Shown piece by piece: positions 32,668 to 41,831 of a DNA stretch of 64,000 nucleotides. Position numbers and translations under genes: made by a program. Position 1 is the first letter of the stretch, and every line of letters begins with the position of its first letter. Origin of the DNA: GW2011-AR15 sp964512765 (GTDB lineage Archaea; Nanobdellota; Nanobdellia; Woesearchaeales; GW2011-AR15); the NCBI GenBank assembly GCA_964512765.1, contig CAZEKF010000009.1, positions 1 through 64,000 on the forward strand, written 5' to 3'. Under the pieces are notes generated by a model that had not been told where the DNA came from, did not search any database, and was given only the letters and a program-made list of their open reading frames with translations.

Positions 32668-34209
32668 ATTAGAAAGAAAAAACTAATTTTGCTGGCAACA
32701 ATTGTTCTGCTAGCAATACTAAGCGCAGTAATTATAACTGCCTATGTGAACGGACAAAAGGTTGTGGACGATCCTAAAGTATTATGGGTATCGCACACAG
32801 AATATTGGAGTTCCACTGGACCAGGATCAGATGAAGTTGCATCTACGATTGTTAGGATAATGGATTACAAAGGCCAAGCTTATGCTATGGATTCTTGTAC
32901 AGCCAATATATATTATCCAGACAAAAGTGCATACGTAAGCGATGGTGCAATGAGCCAGTCTCCTGTATCAGGTAACTGGTATAGAACAGACCCTGTACCT
33001 GCTCAAGAAGGTACATATGAACAGGAAGTTACTTGTTTGTATGGTGCTGGTAAATCCATTAAGACCTCACAGTCTTTTCACGTGAACCCTGCACTAAACT
33101 TCATTAAGAACGTAAGTACACAAGTTCTTGCTGCAGACACATACTTGCACGCTGTTAATGTATCCATTACAGGAAGTGTTGCAACAGCACAAGCTGAGCT
33201 ATCTTCGCAAATGTCATCAGCTGATTCTAATTTAACTGCTTTGTTAACTCAAATGGAAACTGATTTAACAACAGAAATTGAAGAATCAGAAGCTAACTTG
33301 AACACATCATTAAGTAATGTTAATGTTGAAATTCAAGCTACAATCGCTGATACTGAAGATGTACTTGTTGCAAGAGTTGATGTTGCTGAGACTAACTTAA
33401 CAACTTTGATTAACCAAGTTAACACAGAGTTGCAAGCACAGTTAGCTGATCACAACGCGTCTGCTGGATCACAATTTAGTGATCTTGAAGTAAGTGTCCA
33501 AGGTATGATTGATGATGCTAAAACTGAGATATTAGCAGCTATAGATGCTTCAGAAACAGATTTGACTGTTGTTATGGATTCAATTGAATCAAACTTGTCA
33601 ACACAAATGACAAACATGAACGTTGATCTAGATACTAAATTAACTAATGTTAATATTAGTATAACAACACAATTAACTGAAGCTCAAACAGCTATACAAA
33701 CTCAGTTAACAAGCGCTGAAACAAACTTGGATAGTGCAATATCATCCACTGAGAATACAATAATGTCGTATCTACAAGATTTCTTACCAGATATCAATGA
33801 TACAGTTACAGACATTTATGCTGACTCACAGTGGTTGGTTAGTAATGCAATGGACGTGACTGATTACGCAGCTATCTTAGCGCGGTTTGACACGATTGAT
33901 GGTGACATTGATCAATTACAGGAAATGTGTGGAAGTGTATTGACTCAAGATTCAGATCTCTGTACAGAGATTGAAGCCTTGCAAACAACACTTGACGCAA
34001 CTAGGGCAGAACAAACTGCTTACTTTAATACATTAAACTCAACAACTACCAGTACATGGGATTTGCTGAGCGGTGATATTACAACTAATATTAACACTGC
34101 TTTAACTGAGTTAGGTATTATAAGAGGTCAGACTGAAGATATTAATGCAACAGTCCACGCAATTAGAGATGACCAGACTGAGCGAGTCTACATACAAATG
34201 ATTGCATAG
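32668..34209 (+). CDS. Membrane-anchored coiled-coil surface protein, probable AUU start
   Basis: 513 aa from the ATT at 32668. The reading (M)RKKKLILLATIVLLAILSAV gives a basic n-region and one hydrophobic signal anchor. A beta-sandwich domain follows (to ~residue 145, with two Cys), then a ~350-residue heptad-like coiled coil of Ser/Thr/Asn-rich repeats (for example ETNLTTLINQVNTELQAQL). GAGGTGAT (32655-32662) lies exactly 5 nt before ATT. The first in-frame TTG (32689) has no SD and would remove the basic residues. Extracellular stalk or adhesin-like role inferred. A smaller paralogue follows at 34260. Confidence 0.8.
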   Translation: MRKKKLILLATIVLLAILSAVIITAYVNGQKVVDDPKVLWVSHTEYWSSTGPGSDEVASTIVRIMDYKGQAYAMDSCTANIYYPDKSAYVSDGAMSQSPVSGNWYRTDPVPAQEGTYEQEVTCLYGAGKSIKTSQSFHVNPALNFIKNVSTQVLAADTYLHAVNVSITGSVATAQAELSSQMSSADSNLTALLTQMETDLTTEIEESEANLNTSLSNVNVEIQATIADTEDVLVARVDVAETNLTTLINQVNTELQAQLADHNASAGSQFSDLEVSVQGMIDDAKTEILAAIDASETDLTVVMDSIESNLSTQMTNMNVDLDTKLTNVNISITTQLTEAQTAIQTQLTSAETNLDSAISSTENTIMSYLQDFLPDINDTVTDIYADSQWLVSNAMDVTDYAAILARFDTIDGDIDQLQEMCGSVLTQDSDLCTEIEALQTTLDATRAEQTAYFNTLNSTTTSTWDLLSGDITTNINTALTELGIIRGQTEDINATVHAIRDDQTERVYIQMIA

Positions 34210-34259
34210 ATAAATATTTTTTTTATTTTTTATTTTTCTTTAAAAAATGGGTAGTGATA

Positions 34260-34967
34260 ATGCAGAAGTCAAGACGAATATGGGGAAAAAAGAGACCAAG
34301 ACTTATTCTTATTACAAGTGTTATCATTGTTCTTAGTATTGTTTCATTCTTTATTGTTAGAGGTGGTAAAAAAGATTTAGTTCTAGAAATGGTATCAGGT
34401 ACTGAATATATTAGTGGTGAGTATGGTCAAGTTATAGTTAGAATTGCAGATAGACAAGGTAGTCCGTATCAAAATGCAACTTGTACAGCTGACATTTTAT
34501 ACCCTGATAAGTCATATTTTGTTAATGATTATGTACTTGGCGAATCATCAACACCTGGTAACTATTATGCCGAGTTCATGACACCAACCATCAATGGTAT
34601 TTATGAAGAATATATATCATGTACATATATTGATAGAGGCAGTCAACAAACATTGGAAATAGCGTCTTCTTTTCACGTTTCGCCTGCATTAAACTTTATT
34701 GTTGATATGTCTGCATTGCAAGCTGAACGTTACTGGGACTTAGTTGAGAGAATTAATCAAACCAGGCAGGAGTTGTTAGACGAGATTGAAACTACTTTTA
34801 ACCAAGATTTTGCTGAACTGTTAATCAATAGAACAGATGCGTTGTTGTTAGAGATCAACGCTGCTCATAACAGGTCTGATGAAAACCTTAATAATAAATT
34901 TAGTGATTTTAACACAGATATGGCTCAGTTAGGTCAAAGTATGAATGATATTTTTAGTGATAACTAA
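34260..34967 (+). CDS. Membrane-anchored surface protein, paralogue of preceding gene
   Basis: 235 aa from ATG 34260. Basic N terminus MQKSRRIWGKKRPR, one membrane segment LILITSVIIVLSIVSFFIV, then the same beta-sandwich module as the gene upstream: shared elements CTADILYPDKSYFVND versus CTANIYYPDKSAYVSD, and SSFHVSPALNFI versus QSFHVNPALNFI. The coiled-coil tail is only ~80 residues. The two genes lie 50 bp apart and probably form a pair of stalk proteins with long and short arms. Confidence 0.8.
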   Translation: MQKSRRIWGKKRPRLILITSVIIVLSIVSFFIVRGGKKDLVLEMVSGTEYISGEYGQVIVRIADRQGSPYQNATCTADILYPDKSYFVNDYVLGESSTPGNYYAEFMTPTINGIYEEYISCTYIDRGSQQTLEIASSFHVSPALNFIVDMSALQAERYWDLVERINQTRQELLDEIETTFNQDFAELLINRTDALLLEINAAHNRSDENLNNKFSDFNTDMAQLGQSMNDIFSDN

Positions 34968-34998
34968 ATTACATTGAATCTAAAATAATAAGAGACAA

Positions 34999-35095
34999 AG
35001 TTTTTAAAATAATTGCTTAATCTATTCAGGAATATGAGACTTTACAACCTTGGGAAATAGAGGGAACATTGGTTTCAATGAACGGGAGAGTTACT
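34999..35095 (+). pseudogene. Remnant of a kinase-like gene 5' end with its promoter
   Basis: The stretch repeats the promoter and first codons of the gene at 30915: TTTTTAAAATAATT, then ATGAGACTT(T)ACAA..TTGGGAAAT. The copied reading starts MRLYNLGK (versus MRLDNIGK) and stops at TAG after 8 codons; the following AGGGAACATTGG suggests an internal deletion relative to the source. It lies 67 nt after the surface-protein pair, and its end runs into the antiparallel methyltransferase gene. Confidence 0.6.
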
Positions 35096-35842
35096 ATAAA
35101 CAGACACTTCACGATTTAATCTATACCCATCTAAATTAAATCTCATAACCAAAGGAAATTCACTCAACTCTAAATTTGTGCCTTGATTCGAAAAAATAAT
35201 AATCGGTGCATCTCTTTTTAGATATTTTGAAATATTTTTTATAGTGGGTTCCAGTGGATATGATTTAATAGTTTTACCATCAGGAGTATGCCACGGACAT
35301 GATCTTGAATATGGAGGATCACAAATGGCAACATCTACACAATCAACATTTAAATTCCCATCAGCAAAATTTGGATTCATAACATTTGCATGGAATATAT
35401 GGTAAGGTGTGATGCTGAATGAGATTTCATCGTATATTCTTTTAAGTGATAGCAAATTAGATAATCTCCTTTTCCATTTTTTTGAAACTTTTGGATTATC
35501 GGATATACTTTGTTGTAATTCATTTATTCTTATTTCTAATTTGTCAGGTTCAGTTAGTGTCAAATTTTCTCTTGCTGTGTTTACTGCCCCTTGCCGTGCA
35601 TCAGAACCATATAACATTTGAAATGTACCAGGAAAATAAGAAGCTAGTGCATACAGTATTGTACCATTACCACAAAATGGATCATAAATTATGGTATTCT
35701 TAGACAAGATTTTCTGTTTCATTAGCTCTGATGCTGCTTGAAAAAGAGAAATTGGACTAAATCTGATATGGTCAGCCATTGAAAATGCTCTACCAGGTCC
35801 TAACAACATGTTTAAAGTGCTCAAATCTTCTGCAATATGCAT
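35075..35842 (-). CDS. AviRa-like RNA methyltransferase
   Basis: 255 aa class I SAM methyltransferase. SAM motif I IYDPFCGNGTILYAL (residues ~58-72), acidic loop YGSDARQGAVNTARENLTL and motif IV VAICDPPYSRSCPW (D-P-P-Y), followed by IIIFSNQG. Order, spacing and the helical insert KKWKRRLSNLLSLKRIYDE recall AviRa, the 23S rRNA G2535 methyltransferase known from orthosomycin resistance. A rRNA or tRNA guanine target is the best guess; DNA methylation is less likely. Standalone gene. Confidence 0.65.
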   Translation of the reverse strand: MHIAEDLSTLNMLLGPGRAFSMADHIRFSPISLFQAASELMKQKILSKNTIIYDPFCGNGTILYALASYFPGTFQMLYGSDARQGAVNTARENLTLTEPDKLEIRINELQQSISDNPKVSKKWKRRLSNLLSLKRIYDEISFSITPYHIFHANVMNPNFADGNLNVDCVDVAICDPPYSRSCPWHTPDGKTIKSYPLEPTIKNISKYLKRDAPIIIFSNQGTNLELSEFPLVMRFNLDGYRLNREVSVYSNSPVH

Positions 35843-35900
35843 GGCAATCAGCAGTTAATTATAGGGTATTTATAAATATGCATTTAAATTCACATAATCC

Positions 35901-35936
35901 AAGTGTATATTGACACTTTTCACAACATTTATATAA
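35901..35936 (+). promoter_or_regulatory. Inverted repeat and TATA box upstream of 35963 gene
   Basis: AAGTGT-ATATTG-ACACTT (35901-35918) is a perfect 6-bp inverted repeat, directly followed by TATA element TTTATATAA (35928-35936), centred 31 nt before the ATG at 35963. The layout suggests an operator or activator site. Confidence 0.45.
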
Positions 35937-35962
35937 CAGAATTGTTCTTAATTACAATTAAT

Positions 35963-36259
35963 ATGGCAAAGAAAAAAGAATCTTTTAGCTGGGTGAGTGA
36001 TGTGTTAGGTTTTTTTAACGGTGTTATTGACAAAGTAGTTGAACATTCTGATGCAAAGATTGAAGAAATTAAAAGAAAAGCCGTGCATTACACAATAGTG
36101 TATGGTATGTTTACAGTTGCATTGTTTTTCATACTGGTTGGATTAGTGAAATATCTTGCAGAAACCGCAGTGTTTGCGTCTGAAGGAGTAGCGTTCATGA
36201 TAGTTGGTAGCGCCATGATAGTTGTTTTAGCAGCTTACTCAATGGTTAAAAGAGTATAA
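35963..36259 (+). CDS. Small two-helix membrane protein
   Basis: 98 aa. Starts MAKKKESFSWVSDVLGFFNG; two hydrophobic segments (VYGMFTVALFFILVGLV and FMIVGSAMIVVLAAYSMV) are separated by a short loop, after an amphipathic helix IEEIKRKA. It resembles short holin- or YqjE-like membrane proteins, but no family is assigned. The start is set by the TATA at 35928-35936; an earlier in-frame GTG at 35903 lies before that box. Confidence 0.65.
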   Translation: MAKKKESFSWVSDVLGFFNGVIDKVVEHSDAKIEEIKRKAVHYTIVYGMFTVALFFILVGLVKYLAETAVFASEGVAFMIVGSAMIVVLAAYSMVKRV

Positions 36260-36293
36260 ATCATTATTTTTTTATTTAATGGGGTGTGTACAA

Positions 36294-37169
36294 ATTAAGA
36301 AACTTATTAGTATCAATGATATATCTAAACAAGATATTATTTCTATATTAGACAATGCTTCTAATTCAAACAATGATCCAGTTTTAAAAGGTAAAATAAT
36401 GGCTACGTTATTCTTTGAACCTAGCACTAGAACCAGAATGAGTTTTGAAAGTGCAATGCATAGGTTAGGCGGAGATGTTATTGGATTCACAAACCCAAAA
36501 GCAACATCGTTTGTAAAAGGAGAATCATTATCTGATGCTGCAAAAATGATTGAAAATTATTGTGACATTATGGTTATTAGAAACCCTGAAGAAGGTTCAG
36601 TTAAATCAATGGCAGATGCAGTAAAAATTCCAGTTATAAACGCAGGAGACGGTAGTAACGAACATCCTAGCCAGGCATTGTTAGATTTATATTCTATTCA
36701 ACAGTGCCAGGGAAAACTTGATGGTTTAAAAGTTGCATTGCTTGGTGATATTAAATATAGTAGATGTATACATTCATTAGCAAAAGCATTTAAACATTTT
36801 AACAGTGAATTGTTTTTTATTAGTCCAAAAGAACTTTCAATGCAAAAAGAAATTTTAACTGAATTGGATAAGTACCAAGAGCTTGAAAATGTAAGTGATA
36901 TTATAAGTGAAATAGATATACTATATGTGACAAGAGTTCAAAAAGAAAGGTTTTCTAATCCAGCAGATTATAAACGGTTAAAGGATTATTATGTCATAAC
37001 ACCTGAAATAATAAAAAATGCAAAAGATAATATGAGAATCATAAGTCCATTACCGAGAACAGTTGAACTAACCCCTGAAGTAGATGATACTAAACATGCA
37101 TATTATTTTCAGCAAGCATCGTTCGCGGTTAGTGTTAGAAAAGCATTGTTAAAGTTAATGCTAGGTTAA
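36294..37169 (+). CDS. pyrB: Aspartate carbamoyltransferase catalytic subunit
   Basis: Condenses carbamoyl phosphate with aspartate, the committed step of pyrimidine synthesis. Motifs: FFEPSTRTRMSFESAM (carbamoyl-phosphate loop), FVKGESLSD, NAGDGSNEHPSQALLDLYSI, and SPLPRTVELTPEVD near the end. About 291 aa, typical. Start is uncertain: ATG 36279 lacks an SD, whereas GGTGTG (36283-36288) lies 5 nt before the in-frame ATT at 36294, giving (M)KKLISINDISKQDI, which is where the family normally begins. A pyrI regulatory subunit is not in the window. Convergent with carB, sharing a TTAA stop overlap. Confidence 0.92.
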   Translation: MKKLISINDISKQDIISILDNASNSNNDPVLKGKIMATLFFEPSTRTRMSFESAMHRLGGDVIGFTNPKATSFVKGESLSDAAKMIENYCDIMVIRNPEEGSVKSMADAVKIPVINAGDGSNEHPSQALLDLYSIQQCQGKLDGLKVALLGDIKYSRCIHSLAKAFKHFNSELFFISPKELSMQKEILTELDKYQELENVSDIISEIDILYVTRVQKERFSNPADYKRLKDYYVITPEIIKNAKDNMRIISPLPRTVELTPEVDDTKHAYYFQQASFAVSVRKALLKLMLG

Positions 37170-40100
37170 TACTCGTCCCAACTTTTTATTTTCAATTCAG
37201 GTTTCAAATACAATCCTTGGACAAATGTTCTAGCAAGTTGCATATTTTGTATAATAGGTATGGAGAAGTCAATAGCAGTTCTTCTTAGAACATATACATC
37301 GTCATGTTTGTATACTCTTCCAGGAGTTTCAATGGTTATCACTAAATCAATTTTTTTGTTTCTTAAATAATCAATCACATTCGGCTGTTTCTTTGTATGG
37401 ATTTTATACAATGAGTTCATTCTGATTCCATAATTAGAATAAAACCGTTTAGTGTTTGAAGTTGCGTACAAAACATATCCCATTTTTTTTAATAATTTAA
37501 CAGATTCAAGCAATCTAAATCTGTTTTTATCACCGCTAACACTAATCAAAACATTTTTTTTAGGTAGTTTGAACCCTGTTGAGATTAAACTTTTTAGCAA
37601 AGCTTCGTAGACATCATCCCCTAGACACGCAACCTCACCAGTTGAACCCATTTCAACGCCTAACTGAGGAAACGCACCACGTAATCTTGTAAATGAAAAC
37701 TGCGGACTTTTAACACCAACATATTCAAGGTCTAATGCGCTTTTTTCAATCTTTTCAACCATTATACCAAGGATAGCTTTTGTTGCATGTTCAATAAAAT
37801 TAGTGTTCATAACTTTTGACACAAACGGGAAACTACGCGACGCTCTTAGATTACATTCAATTACTTTTAACTTATTTTCATGCGCAATGAATTGGATGTT
37901 AAACGGTCCTGTTATTTCTAAAGCTTTAGCAAGTTTTTTTGCTTTTAATTTAACTTGTCTAATAGTTTCAATGTAAGTTTTTTGTGGAGGTAATACCATT
38001 GTTGCGTCTCCACTATGAACACCTGCATTTTCAACATGTTCAGATATTGCATGAAGAACTATGTTTCCTTTTTCAGCAACTGCATCAAACTCAATCTCTT
38101 TAGAATTTAATAAAAACTTTGATATGACAACTGGGTGTTCTTTAGAGACGTTTGAAGCACGTTTTAAATAAAATTCTAACATACTAGGATCGTAAACAAC
38201 TGTCATAGCAGCGCCGCTTAACACATATGAAGGTCTGATCAAAACTGGAAAACCGACATTGTCAGCAAATGTTTTACTTTCAGACATTGACGTTAACTCT
38301 TTCCATTCAGGTTGGTCAATGTTAAGATCATCGCACAGTTTAGAAAATTTGTTTCTATCTTCAGCCTTGTCAATATTTTTTGGATGTGTTCCTAATACTT
38401 TGCACTTTGATTTGTATAGTTTTAATGCTAAACTGTTAGGAATCTGTCCGCCCATTGAAACAATGACACCTTTAGGTTTTTCAAGGTCATAAATGTCCAT
38501 GACACGTTCATACGATAATTCGTCAAAGTACAGTTTGTCAGCTTCATCATAATCAGTAGAAACAGTTTCAGGGTTATAATTAATAATTATTGTTTCATAC
38601 CCACACTTTTTAGTTTGCATAACTGCATTAACAGAACACCAGTCAAATTCAACACTACTACCTATTCTGTACGTGCCAGAACCAAGTACAATAACAGATT
38701 CTTTTTTATTAAAATCAATGTCATGCTCAGATCCGTTATAGGTTAAGTACAAATAATTAGTTTTTGCAGGAAACTCAGCTGCCAAAGTATCAATTTGTTT
38801 AACTACGGGTAATATTTTATGCTTATTTCTTAATTTTCTTATTTCAAGTTCAGATTTATTGGTAACATCACCTATTCTTTTATCAGAAAAACCATATTTT
38901 TTAGCTTGTCTAAGCAAGTCTTTACTTAGTTCATTATCTTTCATTAATTTTTCAGTATCAACAATATTCTTGATTTTATACAAGAACCATTTGTCTATTC
39001 TTGTTAAGTCATAGATTTTGTCAATAGAATAACCTTTGGTAAAAGCATTTGCAACTGCAAAAACACGTTTATCAGTAGGTTCTTTTAATTCATTAGGTAG
39101 GTTATTAAAATTATATCCATTACCAGTTACACCTTGCTGGCCAATGTCTAACATTCTAACTGCTTTTTGTAACGCTTCTTCAAAGTTACGCGCAATTGAC
39201 ATTACTTCACCAACTGATTTCATTTCACTGCCTATCTTTGTACTGACACGCTTAAATTTCTGCAAGTCCCATCTTGGTATTTTAACAACAATATAATCAA
39301 GCGCAGGTTCAAAACATGCCTGAGTAACTTTAGTTATTCTATTTTTAATCTCTGGTAATGACTGGCCTAAAGACAATTTAGCAGCAACAAATGCTAACGG
39401 ATACCCTGTAGCTTTTGACGCTAACGCAGAACTACGTGACAATCGAGCATTAACTTCAATAACTCTATAATCTTCAGAGTACGGGTCCAAAGCATACTGA
39501 ATGTTACATTCTCCAATAATGCCTAAATGTCTTATAACGTCAATTGCAATCGTTCTTAATTTATGATACTCAGAATTTGTTAATGTTTGACTGGGAGCAA
39601 CAACAATACTTTCACCAGTATGTATCCCCATTGGATCAAAGTTTTCCATGTTACAGACAGTGATACAATTATCTTTAGAGTCACGAACAACTTCATACTC
39701 AACTTCTTTCCAGCCAAAAAGGTATTCCTCAACAAGGATTTGGTTCAATGATGAAAATGCTTTACTAGCCAAAACTCTTAGTTCATGTTTGTTTTTAACA
39801 ACACCTGATCCTTTACCGCCTAATGAAAATGCAGACCGTACCATGACAGGATAGCCTATTTCGTCAGCAGCTTTTAACGCGTCTTTTATAGAAGTTACAG
39901 CTTTACTTTTTGGAGTTTTCACATTTATTTTATTCAATTCTTTAATAAACAAATCACGGTCTTCAGTGTTAATTATTGTCTGGACAGGAGTTCCCAAAAC
40001 TTGTACATTATATTTTTTCAAGATACCTTTATTGTGAAGTTCAACACCGCAGTTCAACGCAGTCTGACCACCAAAACTTAACAAAATACCGTCAGGTTTT

Positions 40101-40333
40101 TCTTTTTTAATAACCTGTTCAACAAAGTATGGTGTCACAGGTAAAAAATATACTTTATCAGCTAAATGTTCACTAGTCTGGATAGTTGCAATGTTAGGGT
40201 TCATCAAGATAGTTTTTACATTTTCTTGTTTTAATGCTTTAATACATTGGCTACCTGAGTAATCAAACTCACCGGCCTGGCCAATTCTAAGAGCACCGCT
40301 TCCTAATATTATAACTTTCTTAACTTTTTTCAT
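37166..40333 (-). CDS. carB: Carbamoyl-phosphate synthase large subunit
   Basis: 1055 aa. Makes carbamoyl phosphate from bicarbonate, ammonia and two ATP for both arginine and pyrimidine synthesis. It shows the duplicated ATP-grasp halves: VIILGSGALRIGQAGEFDYS with SCQAL-type loop, later VIVLGSGTYRIGSSVEFDWC, each followed by ATP-grasp segments (SFSLGGKGSGVV; PSYVLSGAAMTVVY), and a C-terminal MGS-like allosteric domain (residues ~920-1055). Start set at MKKVKKVIILG (40333); longer ATGs lie inside mazG. Overlaps mazG by 14 bp. Confidence 0.95.
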   Translation of the reverse strand: MKKVKKVIILGSGALRIGQAGEFDYSGSQCIKALKQENVKTILMNPNIATIQTSEHLADKVYFLPVTPYFVEQVIKKEKPDGILLSFGGQTALNCGVELHNKGILKKYNVQVLGTPVQTIINTEDRDLFIKELNKINVKTPKSKAVTSIKDALKAADEIGYPVMVRSAFSLGGKGSGVVKNKHELRVLASKAFSSLNQILVEEYLFGWKEVEYEVVRDSKDNCITVCNMENFDPMGIHTGESIVVAPSQTLTNSEYHKLRTIAIDVIRHLGIIGECNIQYALDPYSEDYRVIEVNARLSRSSALASKATGYPLAFVAAKLSLGQSLPEIKNRITKVTQACFEPALDYIVVKIPRWDLQKFKRVSTKIGSEMKSVGEVMSIARNFEEALQKAVRMLDIGQQGVTGNGYNFNNLPNELKEPTDKRVFAVANAFTKGYSIDKIYDLTRIDKWFLYKIKNIVDTEKLMKDNELSKDLLRQAKKYGFSDKRIGDVTNKSELEIRKLRNKHKILPVVKQIDTLAAEFPAKTNYLYLTYNGSEHDIDFNKKESVIVLGSGTYRIGSSVEFDWCSVNAVMQTKKCGYETIIINYNPETVSTDYDEADKLYFDELSYERVMDIYDLEKPKGVIVSMGGQIPNSLALKLYKSKCKVLGTHPKNIDKAEDRNKFSKLCDDLNIDQPEWKELTSMSESKTFADNVGFPVLIRPSYVLSGAAMTVVYDPSMLEFYLKRASNVSKEHPVVISKFLLNSKEIEFDAVAEKGNIVLHAISEHVENAGVHSGDATMVLPPQKTYIETIRQVKLKAKKLAKALEITGPFNIQFIAHENKLKVIECNLRASRSFPFVSKVMNTNFIEHATKAILGIMVEKIEKSALDLEYVGVKSPQFSFTRLRGAFPQLGVEMGSTGEVACLGDDVYEALLKSLISTGFKLPKKNVLISVSGDKNRFRLLESVKLLKKMGYVLYATSNTKRFYSNYGIRMNSLYKIHTKKQPNVIDYLRNKKIDLVITIETPGRVYKHDDVYVLRRTAIDFSIPIIQNMQLARTFVQGLYLKPELKIKSWDEY

Positions 40334-40685
40334 TTTTCTTAATTTCATTCCAAACATCAACAGCTTCTTGTTTTGAACTTACTTTCATATCACTAAACAC
40401 CCATGGTTTCCTGTTTGTGAACTTTTTGTTTGTATTATCAATTAGTTCTTTTACATTAACACCTTTTTCTTCAATTAATATGAGCAGGAACAATGAATCC
40501 ATGAAAATATCAGCAATTTCTTTGTGTAGGTCATTATATTTTTCATTTTTAAGGTCATGCCTTGCTTCATCAACTTCGCTTTGAACCTGGTCAAGACCGT
40601 CTTCAATGGATTGATCACTTGACCATGGACAGTCATTACGCGATTTTTTTAAGTCGTTGTAAAAGTTAAGTATGCTTTTTTCCAT
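40320..40685 (-). CDS. mazG: MazG-like nucleotide pyrophosphohydrolase
   Basis: 121 aa, a single MazG domain that cleaves (d)NTPs to monophosphate and pyrophosphate. CPWSSDQSIEDGLDQVQSEV gives the CPW..Q signature with the E-x2-E helix; HKEIADIFMDSLFLLIL gives the E-x2-D metal helix. It sits between carA and carB, overlapping carA by 1 bp and carB by 14 bp, an unusual position that suggests house-cleaning or tuning of nucleotide pools tied to carbamoyl phosphate supply. Confidence 0.85.
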   Translation of the reverse strand: MEKSILNFYNDLKKSRNDCPWSSDQSIEDGLDQVQSEVDEARHDLKNEKYNDLHKEIADIFMDSLFLLILIEEKGVNVKELIDNTNKKFTNRKPWVFSDMKVSSKQEAVDVWNEIKKNEKS

Positions 40686-41761
40686 TATTTATTCACTTTT
40701 TTAACTAAATCAATAAACTCGTCAAACAAAAACGTCGTATCAACTGGACCAGGCGTTGCTTCTGGATGAAACTGTACAGTTCTGAACAATCCTGATTTAT
40801 GTATTATTCCTTCGTTAGTGTTATCATTAGCATTTACAAACCATTCTTTCCAATCTTTTGGCAATGATTTAGTGTCAACTGCAAAACCGTGATTTTGGCT
40901 GGTAATGTAACATCTACCTGTAGTTTTATCAATACACGGTTGATTTTGAGACCTGTGACCAAATTTAAGCTTGTACGTGTCACCGCCAGCTGCCAGTGCT
41001 ACAAGCTGGTTACCGTAACATATGCCAAATATTGGTTTTTTCATGCCAATAACTTTCTTGATGTTAGCAATTGTTATTTTACATTGTTTAGGGTCACCAG
41101 GACCGTTTGAAACCATTAGCCCATCAAAATCTTCTTTTAGAAAATCATAGTCCCATGGTACTTTGATAACAGTTGTGTCTCTTTTAATTAATTCATTTAC
41201 AATATTATTTTTTGCACCTGTGTCAATTAAAACTATTTTATGTTTACCATTACCATACACAATTTTTTCTTTAACAGAAACTTCGCCTGCTAAATTTCTC
41301 AAATTAGGATCAATTAATTCAAGATCTTTATCAATTACTATTTTACCGAGCATGACACCTTTTTCTCGTAATTTTTTAGTTAATGCTCTTGTGTCTATCC
41401 CATATATTGCAGGAACATGATGTTCCTTTAACCATTCAGAAAGTGATTTAACAGCTGACCAATGGCTATGATTAAAAGAATATTCCTGAACAATTAAACC
41501 CATAATTTGAATTTTATCAGATTCAAAGTTAGTTGATACTCCATGTTTATTTTTAACATCTTTAGGAACACCGTAGTTGCCTATTAATGGATAAGTTAAT
41601 GATAATATCTGGCCATGATAAGAAGGATCTGTCAATGATTCAGGATATCCAGTCATACCAGTGTTAAAAACTACTTCACCAGCTACTGATTTGTCATAAC
41701 CAAATGAATGTCCATAAAATACAGAACCGTCTTCTAGAACAAGTTTAGCATTTTCCCCCAT
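40685..41761 (-). CDS. carA: Carbamoyl-phosphate synthase small subunit
   Basis: 358 aa glutaminase subunit delivering ammonia to CarB. N-terminal domain AKLVLEDGSVFYGHSFG with GEVVFNTGMTGYPESLTDPS, then a class I glutamine amidotransferase domain with nucleophile Cys in PIFGICYGNQLVALAAGG and the His-Glu pair in VQFHPEATPGP. Start MGENAKLVLE (41761) follows a TATA-like TTTATAAAC ~32 nt upstream; the longer frame (to 41821) runs through it. First gene of carA-mazG-carB, 70 bp after argH. Confidence 0.94.
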   Translation of the reverse strand: MGENAKLVLEDGSVFYGHSFGYDKSVAGEVVFNTGMTGYPESLTDPSYHGQILSLTYPLIGNYGVPKDVKNKHGVSTNFESDKIQIMGLIVQEYSFNHSHWSAVKSLSEWLKEHHVPAIYGIDTRALTKKLREKGVMLGKIVIDKDLELIDPNLRNLAGEVSVKEKIVYGNGKHKIVLIDTGAKNNIVNELIKRDTTVIKVPWDYDFLKEDFDGLMVSNGPGDPKQCKITIANIKKVIGMKKPIFGICYGNQLVALAAGGDTYKLKFGHRSQNQPCIDKTTGRCYITSQNHGFAVDTKSLPKDWKEWFVNANDNTNEGIIHKSGLFRTVQFHPEATPGPVDTTFLFDEFIDLVKKVNK

Positions 41762-41831
41762 ACTAAAATAATATGAAGTTTTTTTGTGTTTATAAAGTTT
41801 ACTGGATGACATTTTTAACACTTTCCAAGAA

